Of a stretch of DNA of 64,000 nucleotides, positions 43,520-52,227 are shown in pieces. A model generated the notes under the pieces. That model had not been told where the DNA came from, searched no databases, and worked only from the letters and a program-made list of their open reading frames with translations. Each line of letters opens with the position of its first letter. Position 1 is the first letter of the stretch. Made by a program: the position numbers and the translations under genes. Where the stretch lies: assembly GCF_041679265.1 (NCBI RefSeq), contig NZ_JBGFSM010000002.1:1-64000 (forward strand), in the 5' to 3' direction. Source of the stretch: Autumnicola sp041679265. Lineage in GTDB: Bacteria; Bacteroidota; Bacteroidia; Flavobacteriales; Flavobacteriaceae.

Positions 43520-44722
43520 ATGATCAAATTTGCCCTTATCAAAGAACGAAAAACCCCGCCAGATCGCCGCGTGGTTTTTTCACCTTCAAAATTAAAGGAA
43601 GCGGTACAAAAATTTCCCGAAGCCGAGTTTAAAGTTGAAAGTTCTGATATTCGCATTTTTAGCGATCAGCAATATCGGGAGGCAGGTTTTGAAGTTTCAG
43701 AAGATATTTCAGATTGTGATATTCTATTGGGGGTAAAGGAAGTGCCCATCCCGGCATTGATTCCGAATAAAAAATACTTTTTCTTTTCTCATACCATTAA
43801 AAAACAGCCCTACAACCGTGACCTTTTACGCGAAATTCTAAATAAGAATATTGAGCTTTGCGATCATGAAGTGATTATTAACGAAAAAGGGGCTAGGTTA
43901 ATCGGTTTTGGCAGGTATGCCGGTTTGGTGGGAACGTATAACATTTTCAGGGCAATTGGATTAAAGGAAAATACTTTCAGTATTCCTAAAGCTGAAAGTC
44001 TGCCCGACCTGAATGCCATGTTGGCAGAACTGGATAAAAATAAAATACCGCCGTTCAAATTTGTACTTACCGGTAGCGGAAAAGTGGCTTATGGAGCAAA
44101 GGAAATCCTCGATCATCTTCAAATTAAAGAAGTAGGGGTAGAGGAATACCTGGGGCAGGATTTCGAGGAGCCGGTTTATTGCCATATCGATGTACTGGAT
44201 TATAACAAAAGAAAAGATGGTTCTGCAGGAACTATTGAAGAATTTTTTCAGCATTCTGAAAAATATGAATCTGATTTCTGGAGATTTGCCGTGGCCAGCG
44301 ATGTATTTATTGCGGGGCATTTTTACGGGCAGGGCGCGCCAAAATTTTATACCAAAGAGGAAGCAAAATTGCCCGATTTCAGAATAAAATATGTAGCCGA
44401 TATTTCCTGCGATATTGCCGGACCAATCGCCAGTACTATCCGACCTTCCACCATTGCCGAGCCTCTTTACGGTTACGATCCGGAGAGTGAAGCTGAAGTC
44501 GATTTCCGCGAAAAGAATTCCATCTGCGTAATGGCGGTAGATAACCTGCCCTGTGAATTGCCTAAAGACGCCAGCGAAGGTTTTGGCGCAATGTTTCTTC
44601 AAAACGTGTTGCCGGCTTTTTTTAATGGCGATAAAAACGGAATTTTAGAAAGGGCAAGAATGACCAAAAACGGTAAACTCACCAAACGTTTTGAGTATCT
44701 TCAGGATTACGTGCAGAGTTAA
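43520..44722 (+). CDS. Saccharopine dehydrogenase-like NAD(P) oxidoreductase
   Basis: A 400-residue cytoplasmic enzyme of the saccharopine dehydrogenase / alanine dehydrogenase-PNT superfamily. The N-terminal catalytic domain shows ALIKERKTPPDRRVVFSPSKL, and the nucleotide fold shows FVLTGSGKVAYGAKEIL and DISCDIAGPIASTIRPSTI. The last motif resembles lysine-forming saccharopine dehydrogenase. I chose ATG 43520 because the -7 box at 43476-43483 would place the start of transcription after the other ATG at 43481. Whether it acts on saccharopine or another amino acid is unknown. Confidence 0.82.
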   Translation: MIKFALIKERKTPPDRRVVFSPSKLKEAVQKFPEAEFKVESSDIRIFSDQQYREAGFEVSEDISDCDILLGVKEVPIPALIPNKKYFFFSHTIKKQPYNRDLLREILNKNIELCDHEVIINEKGARLIGFGRYAGLVGTYNIFRAIGLKENTFSIPKAESLPDLNAMLAELDKNKIPPFKFVLTGSGKVAYGAKEILDHLQIKEVGVEEYLGQDFEEPVYCHIDVLDYNKRKDGSAGTIEEFFQHSEKYESDFWRFAVASDVFIAGHFYGQGAPKFYTKEEAKLPDFRIKYVADISCDIAGPIASTIRPSTIAEPLYGYDPESEAEVDFREKNSICVMAVDNLPCELPKDASEGFGAMFLQNVLPAFFNGDKNGILERARMTKNGKLTKRFEYLQDYVQS

Positions 44723-44742
44723 ATAAAGAAATACTAATATTC

Positions 44743-44783
44743 CAAAAAGACATTGAGAGGCGATAGCCGAAGCAATCTTTTTG
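44743..44783. terminator. Bidirectional terminator with repeat core
   Basis: CAAAAAGA (44743-44750) and TCTTTTTG (44776-44783) pair between the convergent genes. The loop includes GCGATAGCCGAAGCAATC, which is related to the repeat at 43328-43404. Confidence 0.65.
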
Positions 44784-44795
44784 TCAAGAATAGTA

Positions 44796-45188
44796 CTATG
44801 TTTTTCTAAGCATTGAATTATGGTAAAATTCGATTCCTGCCGTAAATAAAATTCCCAGCGTGTAAGCCAATAAATCCCAAACCGAAAAGCTGCTTCCCAG
44901 AACGATCATCACCACCTTTGGCGGCTGGTATTGCAGCACTTTTACAATATTTATAAGCTGAAAAAACTCTACTGCAAAAGAAAACAGTAACACGATCATC
45001 AAAGCGCGCAAAACCGAAAGATTGCTTATCGTCATTAAAAAGCAATAGATTAAAATCACCACCAGGAAATCCCCTAAATATGGCCTGATAAAGTCATCTT
45101 TTATCCATATCGCGATGGAAATTTCTATTAAAAGCAGCATTAAAAACGAGATGAAATATGCCTTTTTTGACCTTCTATTTAATTGCAT
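44796..45188 (-). CDS. DUF2809 family membrane protein
   Basis: A 130-residue protein with four helices and the motif WIKDDFIRPYLGDFLVVILIYCF, matching DUF2809, a family of unknown function. LLFSFAVEFFQL and GSSFSVWDLLAYTLGI are the other conserved parts, with some likeness to VanZ proteins. It overlaps the DUF1361 gene by 14 bases, so they are co-translated. Confidence 0.8.
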   Translation of the reverse strand: MQLNRRSKKAYFISFLMLLLIEISIAIWIKDDFIRPYLGDFLVVILIYCFLMTISNLSVLRALMIVLLFSFAVEFFQLINIVKVLQYQPPKVVMIVLGSSFSVWDLLAYTLGILFTAGIEFYHNSMLRKT

Positions 45189-45816
45189 CTCTCTGAGGTT
45201 TCAGTTTCTGAAAAATAAAAAATAAAAGGATCAGCAAAATCCCGAAGCAAAAAGTAAAAAGCCATACATGAAAATGCTGAATGGGAAACCGGATAAAATC
45301 ACGGCAATCCAGCGCCAGGTTAAACGGATTTTTCAGAATATCCCAGGAATTATACCGAAGAAATCTTCCCAGGTAAATTCCGAAGGAGCAGAGAAATAAG
45401 ATAAAGCTATCCAGCAGGAACTTGTTAAAAATCCTCATTTTCTGGTATAAGATGCTGCTAATCTTCTGCATTGAAGAAAAACCCAGGAATAAACACAGGA
45501 GCGCGAATAAGGAAATCATTATTGTGTCGTAAACAGGCATTGCTGAGGTTCTTAAATGAATAAGATCTGTAACTACGTAAAAGGAATTGGGCAAAAACAG
45601 CAGCCAGAGTGCTAAAAAAGGGTAAAGAAACTTTTTCCTACCCGATTCCAGATATTGAGAAATCAATAACGGAATCCCCGCCAGAAATAAATTCCAGATC
45701 AGGAAAAAATAATAGTAGTCTAATGTAAGGCACCACCGCAAGACCACCAGCAGGAAGCAAAAACCACCGGCCAGAATAAGATTTTTATTTTCTACTAGAT
45801 ATTTATATATCTTCAT
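45175..45816 (-). CDS. DUF1361 family membrane protein
   Basis: A 213-residue protein with about seven helices, matching DUF1361 by LFLPNSFYVVTDLIHLR and the GRFLRYNSWDIL motif. Function is unknown. It overlaps the DUF2809 gene and starts 33 bases from the heptamer repeat. Confidence 0.85.
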   Translation of the reverse strand: MKIYKYLVENKNLILAGGFCFLLVVLRWCLTLDYYYFFLIWNLFLAGIPLLISQYLESGRKKFLYPFLALWLLFLPNSFYVVTDLIHLRTSAMPVYDTIMISLFALLCLFLGFSSMQKISSILYQKMRIFNKFLLDSFILFLCSFGIYLGRFLRYNSWDILKNPFNLALDCRDFIRFPIQHFHVWLFTFCFGILLILLFFIFQKLKPQRDAIK

Positions 45817-45848
45817 TTTTCAAAAAAAATATTTCAGTTTTTGATCTT

Positions 45849-45971
45849 AACTCCGAACTCCGAACTCCGAACTCCAAACTCCAAACTCCGAACTCAAAAC
45901 TCCGAACTCCAAACTCCGAACTCAAAACTCTGAACTCCAAACTCCGAACTCCGAACTCCAAACTCCAAACT
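45849..45971. repeat. Heptamer tandem repeat (GAACTCC / AAACTCC)
   Basis: About 17 copies of a 7-base unit, GAACTCC or AAACTCC, with a few variants such as GAACTCA, fill the gap between two minus-strand genes. An open frame through the minus strand (translated as EFGVRSLEF-like repeats) is an effect of the repeat, not a gene. The copy number is likely to vary between strains. Confidence 0.9.
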
Positions 45972-46694
45972 CTACTTCCTAAAATCCTTACCATACTTTT
46001 CTAAACATTCATCCAGTGGATTTCCGTTTTCATGGATACATTCACAAAAGGAAAAACAGGCTTCAGTATTGCTGCTATTGGTGCATTGCTCTTCACAATC
46101 GGCAATATGGTTTCGCGGCATAATCGCTTTCTGGTTCATGGTGAAAACAAGGGCGACTTCAATAACAAGAATTATAAAAATCGCTGTAAGAAACTTTAGA
46201 GGAAATTTATTGATTCGCATATTCAGTTCTGCCGGTAAATCTTTAAAAGCCGATTTTTTAAATGGTAGGATAAATTTCCAGCGGTGATAATCCCAGCAAA
46301 TCAGGTAAAGATTTGCCAGTACCATTAACGGAGAAGTGAGAATAGAACCTTCAAATCTCACCGCATAAGAGAGGATGGTAATATTAAAAATAATTGGGAA
46401 ATACATGAAAGCGCCCAATAAAGCAGTTCGTGGAATCAGCAGCAGCAGGCCGGCGAGCATTTGCATCACCCCGATAAACGTATAGTAGTACCCGGTATGA
46501 AAAAGGGCTTCCAGGTAATGTCCCATCGGGTGGTTATTGGAAAGCGAGGTAAAACGCTCACCATTCACCTTTATAAAACCGGCGAAAATAAAAGCGTATG
46601 CCAGGGCAATTCTCAGGAAAACGGTGAAATATCCCATCCACTTGTTTCTCCGTACTTCTGCGTGAAAATGATCAAATTTGGTGGTGAGTTGCAT
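45972..46694 (-). CDS. DoxX-like membrane protein
   Basis: A 240-residue protein with a DoxX-like four-helix core (LRIALAYAFIFAGFIKVNGERF, then MQMLAGLLLLIPRTALLGAFMYFP) and one more helix near 165-185. A C-terminal cysteine-rich tail (CEEQCTN...CFSFCECIHENGNPLDECLEKYG) may bind metal or form disulfides. The stop codon touches the heptamer repeat. Confidence 0.8.
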   Translation of the reverse strand: MQLTTKFDHFHAEVRRNKWMGYFTVFLRIALAYAFIFAGFIKVNGERFTSLSNNHPMGHYLEALFHTGYYYTFIGVMQMLAGLLLLIPRTALLGAFMYFPIIFNITILSYAVRFEGSILTSPLMVLANLYLICWDYHRWKFILPFKKSAFKDLPAELNMRINKFPLKFLTAIFIILVIEVALVFTMNQKAIMPRNHIADCEEQCTNSSNTEACFSFCECIHENGNPLDECLEKYGKDFRK

Positions 46695-46760
46695 AATATT
46701 AAAGGACTAATATTAGGGATAATTGATTGATTTTTAGTTTTTTAAGAATAAGGATTGATT

Positions 46761-47531
46761 TTAAGCCGGCACGTGATCCAGCGCTTTTATCTCGTTTTTG
46801 TAAGCTGAAGGAAGAATTAAAGATTTCAGCAACCAGTCCAGTTTAAAGTTTCGGCTTAATTTATAAACCAGGATCAGCGGACTCAATAAGGAGAATTTCC
46901 GAATTGATAATAATTGCCGGACTTTTTTTGGGGTAATTAAACTCTGTGTTTCCAGAAGTAACCGGTACCTGGAAAAGCCAAGATGTTTGCGGTATTGTTT
47001 ATACAGATCATGGCTGTAATCTCCATAAAAAAGATGCTGTTCCAGGTGCATTTTTCTCATTTTCGCAAATTGTTCAAAGGTTACAGGAAGATCGCTAATA
47101 TTCATTCTAACTCCCACCTCCCAGAACACCTGGAAAACTTCCTTTTTCTCATCTGGGCTTAGTTTTCTTTCCAAAATTTCATAAGCCCTGATGGAATAAT
47201 CAATCAGCATAAAAAGTACATCCCGGTAAGCCCAGTCAGGTATGGATTTGCCACGACTTGATTCTACGGAAGCATGTATTTTATTCATGTTATCAATGGC
47301 TTTTACTGCGGAATCTTTTTCAGCAAAAACAATTCTTCGGGCATACTCAACAGTAGAAAAGAGGCGTCCCAGAGGATCTTTGGGAAGCCTGCCGGTATAA
47401 TACAGCCAGTCTACCGCTTTATTGAGGGCAAATTCCGCCGAAGCGCCCGCGAAAATGAATAAAATCGTATCGCTTTTGCCCCAGATTTCGCGAACTATAG
47501 AGTTCTCTTTTACAAAATATTCTGTCTTCAT
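46761..47531 (-). CDS. MpaB-family oxygenase (DUF2236)
   Basis: A 256-residue protein of the oxygenase MpaB / DUF2236 family, related to rubber oxygenase Lcp, in which a b-type haem is used for oxidation. The GRLFSTVEYARRIVFAEKD and WAYRDVLFMLIDYSIRAYEIL segments are the conserved parts. It is shorter than secreted members and has no signal peptide. Substrate unknown. It follows the ABC-M1 fusion by 27 bases. Confidence 0.8.
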   Translation of the reverse strand: MKTEYFVKENSIVREIWGKSDTILFIFAGASAEFALNKAVDWLYYTGRLPKDPLGRLFSTVEYARRIVFAEKDSAVKAIDNMNKIHASVESSRGKSIPDWAYRDVLFMLIDYSIRAYEILERKLSPDEKKEVFQVFWEVGVRMNISDLPVTFEQFAKMRKMHLEQHLFYGDYSHDLYKQYRKHLGFSRYRLLLETQSLITPKKVRQLLSIRKFSLLSPLILVYKLSRNFKLDWLLKSLILPSAYKNEIKALDHVPA

Positions 47532-47558
47532 GATTTCTTCAATTTTTCAAATATTATT

Positions 47559-50500
47559 TTATTTCTCATTTTCCTCGTCTTCAGGAATAAATACGTTTTC
47601 AATATTGTCACCTTCCCGCCAGTCTAAAAGATTATATGGATCTACCCCTGCCTTTGCAGGTTTCGCGGGAACTTCAATAGTGAGGGTTTGGGTTCCGCTT
47701 TTTATAAAATGTTTTTGGAGATATCGAGATTCTCCTAAAAATTCTCCTGAAGCGGCAGGCGCGAAAACACCAATTTCAACCCATTGATCTACCGGAACTT
47801 CGGTTTCCGCACCGGCACTGTCTGAAACCACTTTTCGGGCTTCTATTTCCATCTCCACTTCCCAACGATTATCTTTCATTTTCCTGGCCTTAAGATTTTT
47901 GGTCTCAAAAGTCCAGTAGGTATCTTTCTTAAACAGGTCATGTAATAAGGGTTTCAAAGAATCCGGGGTAACCGCTTCAAATTCATTGTACATATCCAGA
48001 GTGGTGGCCAGTTTTCCTTTGTTTTTCTGAATAAGATTTTTTAATGCGCTATTAATCTTTTTCTCACCAACATATTCGCTCAAAGCATAAATGGCAAATG
48101 GGCCTTTTCTGTAATTGGCATACGGATCCATAGCGCGTATCAAAGGTAAGCCGGTCTTCATTGGCGGCCACGGATTAGGCTGGCGCATGATGTACATGAA
48201 CCGCCTCAAAGCTTCGCGGCTTTTGGTATTTTTCACGAGCTGCATTCCGGAATACCAGGCAAGACTTTCTGAAATAACCCCGGCACCTTCGGCAAAAGCA
48301 GGTTTTAATTGAATGCCCCACCACTGATGGCCCATTTCATGAGCCGTGATCTCAAACATGCCATCAAATCCATTTCCTTCAGGATTGAAAAGGAAAAAAC
48401 CTTCACCGCCGGTAATCACTCCACTGCCATCCACACCCATTCCCATAAAATTCCCCGGCTGTTCTATCACTTTCAGAAAACTATACGGATACTCTCCAAA
48501 CTCTTCGGAATAATATTCCAGGGAAGCACGCAGGCTTTTTAGTAATCGGTCCCGATGAGTCGTATGTTCCGGATGCAGATACACAGAAAGTGCTACTCCT
48601 TTATAATTTTCTTTGTAGGCATCATAATTTGCAGAAAAATACAGGTCTGTTCCGCTCAAAGGTATTTCCCCGGAATATTCAAAATAAGCTCTGCCATTTT
48701 CATTCCACTGGCGAATCAGTTTTCCGGGTGCCACCGCAGTTTGCCCTTCCGCAGTGCTTACAATAGCCTCATAATAGGCCGGGGGAGTGGAAGTAATTTC
48801 GGGATCAATCTCGCCGGGATCCGGCAAGGTAACCTGGCGCGGGAGATTGTAATCCCTACGGTCATCTGCGCTCATCAGTTCACGCCTGGAATTGTAACCA
48901 ATCACCGGAAGCATCCCGCCCGTAATATACGTGCCATTGGATAAAATTCCTCTTCCTGCACCGTTTGAACGCAGCCCGTCGTTGGTAAAACCTTGCCTCG
49001 TAAAACTGACTTCAAAATGTAATTCTAACAAATCTCCGGGCATCAGAGGTTCCTTTAAGCCATAGATCGAATGACCTAATGTCTCATCTCTGATTTCAAG
49101 CTTGGAAGCTCGATCAAATTCAATTTTTGTTTCCACATTAAAGGCCGGCTCAATATGAATTTCCTTTACCGGATTTTTATCCTTATTAACCAGCGTATAA
49201 AAACCTTTTAGAGAAGCCGAATGTTTTTCAGGATAAAGATCGACACTAAGTTTTGAAGCAACTTTTTCAGGCTGGTACAGATTTTCATATTTGCCGAATT
49301 TCTTCTCGTATTGGGCCCGACTTTCGGTAACTTCTGAATCGGTCAAGTATTCGTTCAGAATATTGGTGTTGTAAAAGATAAATCCGCCGGCAAGAATAAT
49401 GATCATAAAAGAAATAATCACCGTTACCTTTGCAGCGGAATCCAGGCGGAGCCTTGCATTTCTGATTCTTTTTTTGAAGGGTGATTCAAAGCCGCGTACC
49501 CAAAACAACTTTGCGATTAAAATCAAAAATAAAGCCCATCCCAGCCAGTAAATTCTAAAAAACAGCCAGGGTAGAATAGATGATCCCCATCCGCGAATAT
49601 CTGTATAAGACCAGGCAGCACCGGAACCGTAAACCAGCAGATGGTATTCAATTCCTATATAGGATGAAAAAACAATCAGCGCGTAAACGACAAGCGCGAG
49701 AATGTGTCCCAGATATTTCTGATTTACAATTGCCTGAACGGTAAGAATCAACGCAGCAAACAAAACATAATCCGTTAATTGAAAACCAAGAAGCGCCTGT
49801 AGATAAAGGCCAATCTCAAAATTATAGTATCCCAGTATGGTTTGCGCCAGCATTCCCACGAGAATAATTATTCCCATAAACAGGGCGATTATGAAAACTA
49901 ATCCGGTGAATTTTCCCAAATAAAGAACCCAATCCGGAAGCGGCGTGGTATCTACAATTTCGTTGATCTGTTTGTCCCGGTCTCGCCAAACCAGTTCTCC
50001 GGCAAAATAAATGATGAAAAGCGGTACGATCACCCAGTAATTTATGGGAGAAGTAAGCATTCCGGTGAGGTGTTTGGCAAGTAAATAAGAAGTCTTTGGC
50101 AACATTGGAATTCCCCAGTGTTCAGATTGTACCGAAACCATAAAAGTCAAGAGCATGGGAAAGACTATCAGCAAAAAAATGCCGCCGGGACTTTTCAGAA
50201 TATACCAGAATGAGCTTTTTCCAATGGAAAAGATCTGAAAAAGATTGGCTTTAAATCCGTACGATTTTTGGATTTCAGGAAGTCTTATCGCTTTTGGTGT
50301 TTTCAGTTCAGTTTCTGCGGAAGATTTTCTGCGGAAAAAATTAAAATATCTTGCTTTTATATTTTTCCACCATAAAAGTCCGGAAGGGTAGGAAAGTTTG
50401 AATTTGAAATAAGTGAACAGAAGAAGCAAAATTGAAAACGAAATCCAGAAAATCCGGTTCCCCAGCATAGCTCCTTCCAGCGTAAACATTCGCACATTCT

Positions 50501-51182
50501 TTTCAACAATGGTCCAGTTAGACATTAATTCGTTCATAATGGACAAAATGCCAATGGGGTCGGCATAAAGCGCGTAATCAAATCCAGTCATGAAAAGTAT
50601 GATGGTCATAGGGTAAGATAGCACGAACAGGACCAGGCTTCCGAAGTAACTGGCCATAGACTTTCCGGTAAATAACGCAAACACAAACTGAAAAGCAGTG
50701 CCAATCAGGGCGTTGGTAAGCGCCACAAAAACAAATGCTGAAAAGTATGCACCGGGCCGGAAGGGGCCAATAATTTCAGGATCGAGACCTGGTCCCTGGA
50801 AAGCAGCGAGCATGCCAAATTGTACTCCGGATAATATAAAAGAATTCAATATAAACGCGGCCATAAACCTGCCGCCCAGATATTGCCATTTTTTAAGCGG
50901 AGTAGTATAAACAAGAGGAAACATCCTGGAATGTAAATCCCTGGAGGCCACTTCCCCTGCAACTACGGGAGCCAGAAATAGCCAGAGCTGACACGAAAAA
51001 ATGGTAATGGTGGCAATGGTGAAAGGGGAGTTCATAATAAAATCCTCCTGTAAAGTGACCGGCATAAAAGCGACTCTGGCCGCAGAATAACCGATGATAA
51101 ACATGACCAGAAACGATAACCAGATCCAGGCTCTGCTGAGCTGATAGGTGATTTCAAATTTTAAGATTTCCAGGAGTTTCAT
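47559..51182 (-). CDS. ABC transporter permease fused to an M1 metallopeptidase
   Basis: A 1207-residue fusion. Two groups of six or so helices (about 1-265 and 335-620) form an ABC-2-like permease; a soluble M1 aminopeptidase-like domain (about 650-1200) follows. Its zinc site HEMGHQWW (about residue 947) and the downstream ESLAWYS glutamate are intact, so it may be active, and it would face the periplasm. The GMGVDGSGVITGG segment holds the substrate-binding part instead of GAMEN. It overlaps the ABC ATPase by 4 bases, so both form one transporter. Substrate unknown, possibly a peptide. Confidence 0.9.
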   Translation of the reverse strand: MKLLEILKFEITYQLSRAWIWLSFLVMFIIGYSAARVAFMPVTLQEDFIMNSPFTIATITIFSCQLWLFLAPVVAGEVASRDLHSRMFPLVYTTPLKKWQYLGGRFMAAFILNSFILSGVQFGMLAAFQGPGLDPEIIGPFRPGAYFSAFVFVALTNALIGTAFQFVFALFTGKSMASYFGSLVLFVLSYPMTIILFMTGFDYALYADPIGILSIMNELMSNWTIVEKNVRMFTLEGAMLGNRIFWISFSILLLLFTYFKFKLSYPSGLLWWKNIKARYFNFFRRKSSAETELKTPKAIRLPEIQKSYGFKANLFQIFSIGKSSFWYILKSPGGIFLLIVFPMLLTFMVSVQSEHWGIPMLPKTSYLLAKHLTGMLTSPINYWVIVPLFIIYFAGELVWRDRDKQINEIVDTTPLPDWVLYLGKFTGLVFIIALFMGIIILVGMLAQTILGYYNFEIGLYLQALLGFQLTDYVLFAALILTVQAIVNQKYLGHILALVVYALIVFSSYIGIEYHLLVYGSGAAWSYTDIRGWGSSILPWLFFRIYWLGWALFLILIAKLFWVRGFESPFKKRIRNARLRLDSAAKVTVIISFMIIILAGGFIFYNTNILNEYLTDSEVTESRAQYEKKFGKYENLYQPEKVASKLSVDLYPEKHSASLKGFYTLVNKDKNPVKEIHIEPAFNVETKIEFDRASKLEIRDETLGHSIYGLKEPLMPGDLLELHFEVSFTRQGFTNDGLRSNGAGRGILSNGTYITGGMLPVIGYNSRRELMSADDRRDYNLPRQVTLPDPGEIDPEITSTPPAYYEAIVSTAEGQTAVAPGKLIRQWNENGRAYFEYSGEIPLSGTDLYFSANYDAYKENYKGVALSVYLHPEHTTHRDRLLKSLRASLEYYSEEFGEYPYSFLKVIEQPGNFMGMGVDGSGVITGGEGFFLFNPEGNGFDGMFEITAHEMGHQWWGIQLKPAFAEGAGVISESLAWYSGMQLVKNTKSREALRRFMYIMRQPNPWPPMKTGLPLIRAMDPYANYRKGPFAIYALSEYVGEKKINSALKNLIQKNKGKLATTLDMYNEFEAVTPDSLKPLLHDLFKKDTYWTFETKNLKARKMKDNRWEVEMEIEARKVVSDSAGAETEVPVDQWVEIGVFAPAASGEFLGESRYLQKHFIKSGTQTLTIEVPAKPAKAGVDPYNLLDWREGDNIENVFIPEDEENEK

Positions 51183-52078
51183 TGTGCCGCAGTTTTAGAA
51201 GCATTCTTAAAATGACCTGCCATGGTAGTAAAATACACATCCTCCAAACCTGGTTTTTTCTGCCGGAAATCGGCACCCGGACTGGTTTCACTGTAGACCT
51301 GAACAAGGCTGCGGCCGCTTTGCAGTTTGGTAGAGATCACGTTATGCTTATTTTCAATCTCCGAAAGTTCATCCCTGTTGATGATTTTATTCCAGACTTT
51401 ACCTTCCAAATTTTTTACAGCCTGCAGCGGTTCGGCTTCCAGTAAAATTTCGCCTTTATTGATAATTGCCATTCGGGTACATAGTTCGCTAACATCTTCC
51501 ACGATATGAGTAGAGAGAATCACCACGCTGTTTTCCCCAATTTCGCTCAGCAGGTTGAGGAAACGTACCCGCTCTGCCGGGTCGAGGCCGGCGGTAGGTT
51601 CGTCTACAATCATTAATTTTGGGTTACCCAGCAGGGCAATGGCTACACCAAAGCGCTGTTTCATTCCTCCTGAAAATCCACCAACTCTTTGCCTTTTAAC
51701 ATCCCACAGATTGGTTTGTTTCAGTAAATTTTCCACTATTTTTTTCCGTTCCGAAGAATCAATAATTCCCTTCAGGATGACGAAATGATTTAAAAGATCT
51801 TCAGCACGAGATTTTGAATATAAACCGAACTCCTGGGGTAAATAGCCGAGTGTTTCCCTTATTTTTCCTTTCTGCTGAAGAAGATTATAATTTCCGAAAG
51901 TGATGCTTCCGGTATCGGGTTCCTGCAGGGTGGCGATGATTCGCATTAAGGTAGATTTTCCCGCGCCATTAGGACCCAGCATGCCATACATTCCCTGCGG
52001 AATGCTAAGATTAATATCTTTTAGTGCCTGGACACCGTTGGGATAGGTTTTGCTGATGTTGCTGAGAGTAAGTTCCAT
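51179..52078 (-). CDS. ABC transporter ATP-binding protein
   Basis: A 299-residue ATPase with Walker A GPNGAGKST (about 36-44), Q-loop LPQEFGLY, signature FSGGMKQR, Walker B LMIVDEPTAGLDP, and switch histidine in LSTHIVED. It lies directly upstream of the permease-M1 fusion with a 4-base overlap and powers that transporter. Confidence 0.95.
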   Translation of the reverse strand: MELTLSNISKTYPNGVQALKDINLSIPQGMYGMLGPNGAGKSTLMRIIATLQEPDTGSITFGNYNLLQQKGKIRETLGYLPQEFGLYSKSRAEDLLNHFVILKGIIDSSERKKIVENLLKQTNLWDVKRQRVGGFSGGMKQRFGVAIALLGNPKLMIVDEPTAGLDPAERVRFLNLLSEIGENSVVILSTHIVEDVSELCTRMAIINKGEILLEAEPLQAVKNLEGKVWNKIINRDELSEIENKHNVISTKLQSGRSLVQVYSETSPGADFRQKKPGLEDVYFTTMAGHFKNASKTAAQ

Positions 52079-52227
52079 TTTTAAAAAGATTTAGCGATTA
52101 GGATAAAAATGAAGTTGAATGAGTATGGCTGGGGTGAAAACAGGCGGTGGCCAAAACTTCCGGGCTTCATTTTGATGATTTTGATGAAAGTGTTCATGTC
52201 CATAATTGATTGAAGAATGATATAGGG

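Noticed and set aside
45849..45971. CRISPR array
   Set aside because: The repeat unit is 7 bases with no spacers and there are no cas genes in the window.
45803..45994. Minus-strand open frame across the heptamer repeat
   Set aside because: It is a translation of the repeat and overlaps the ends of two real genes.
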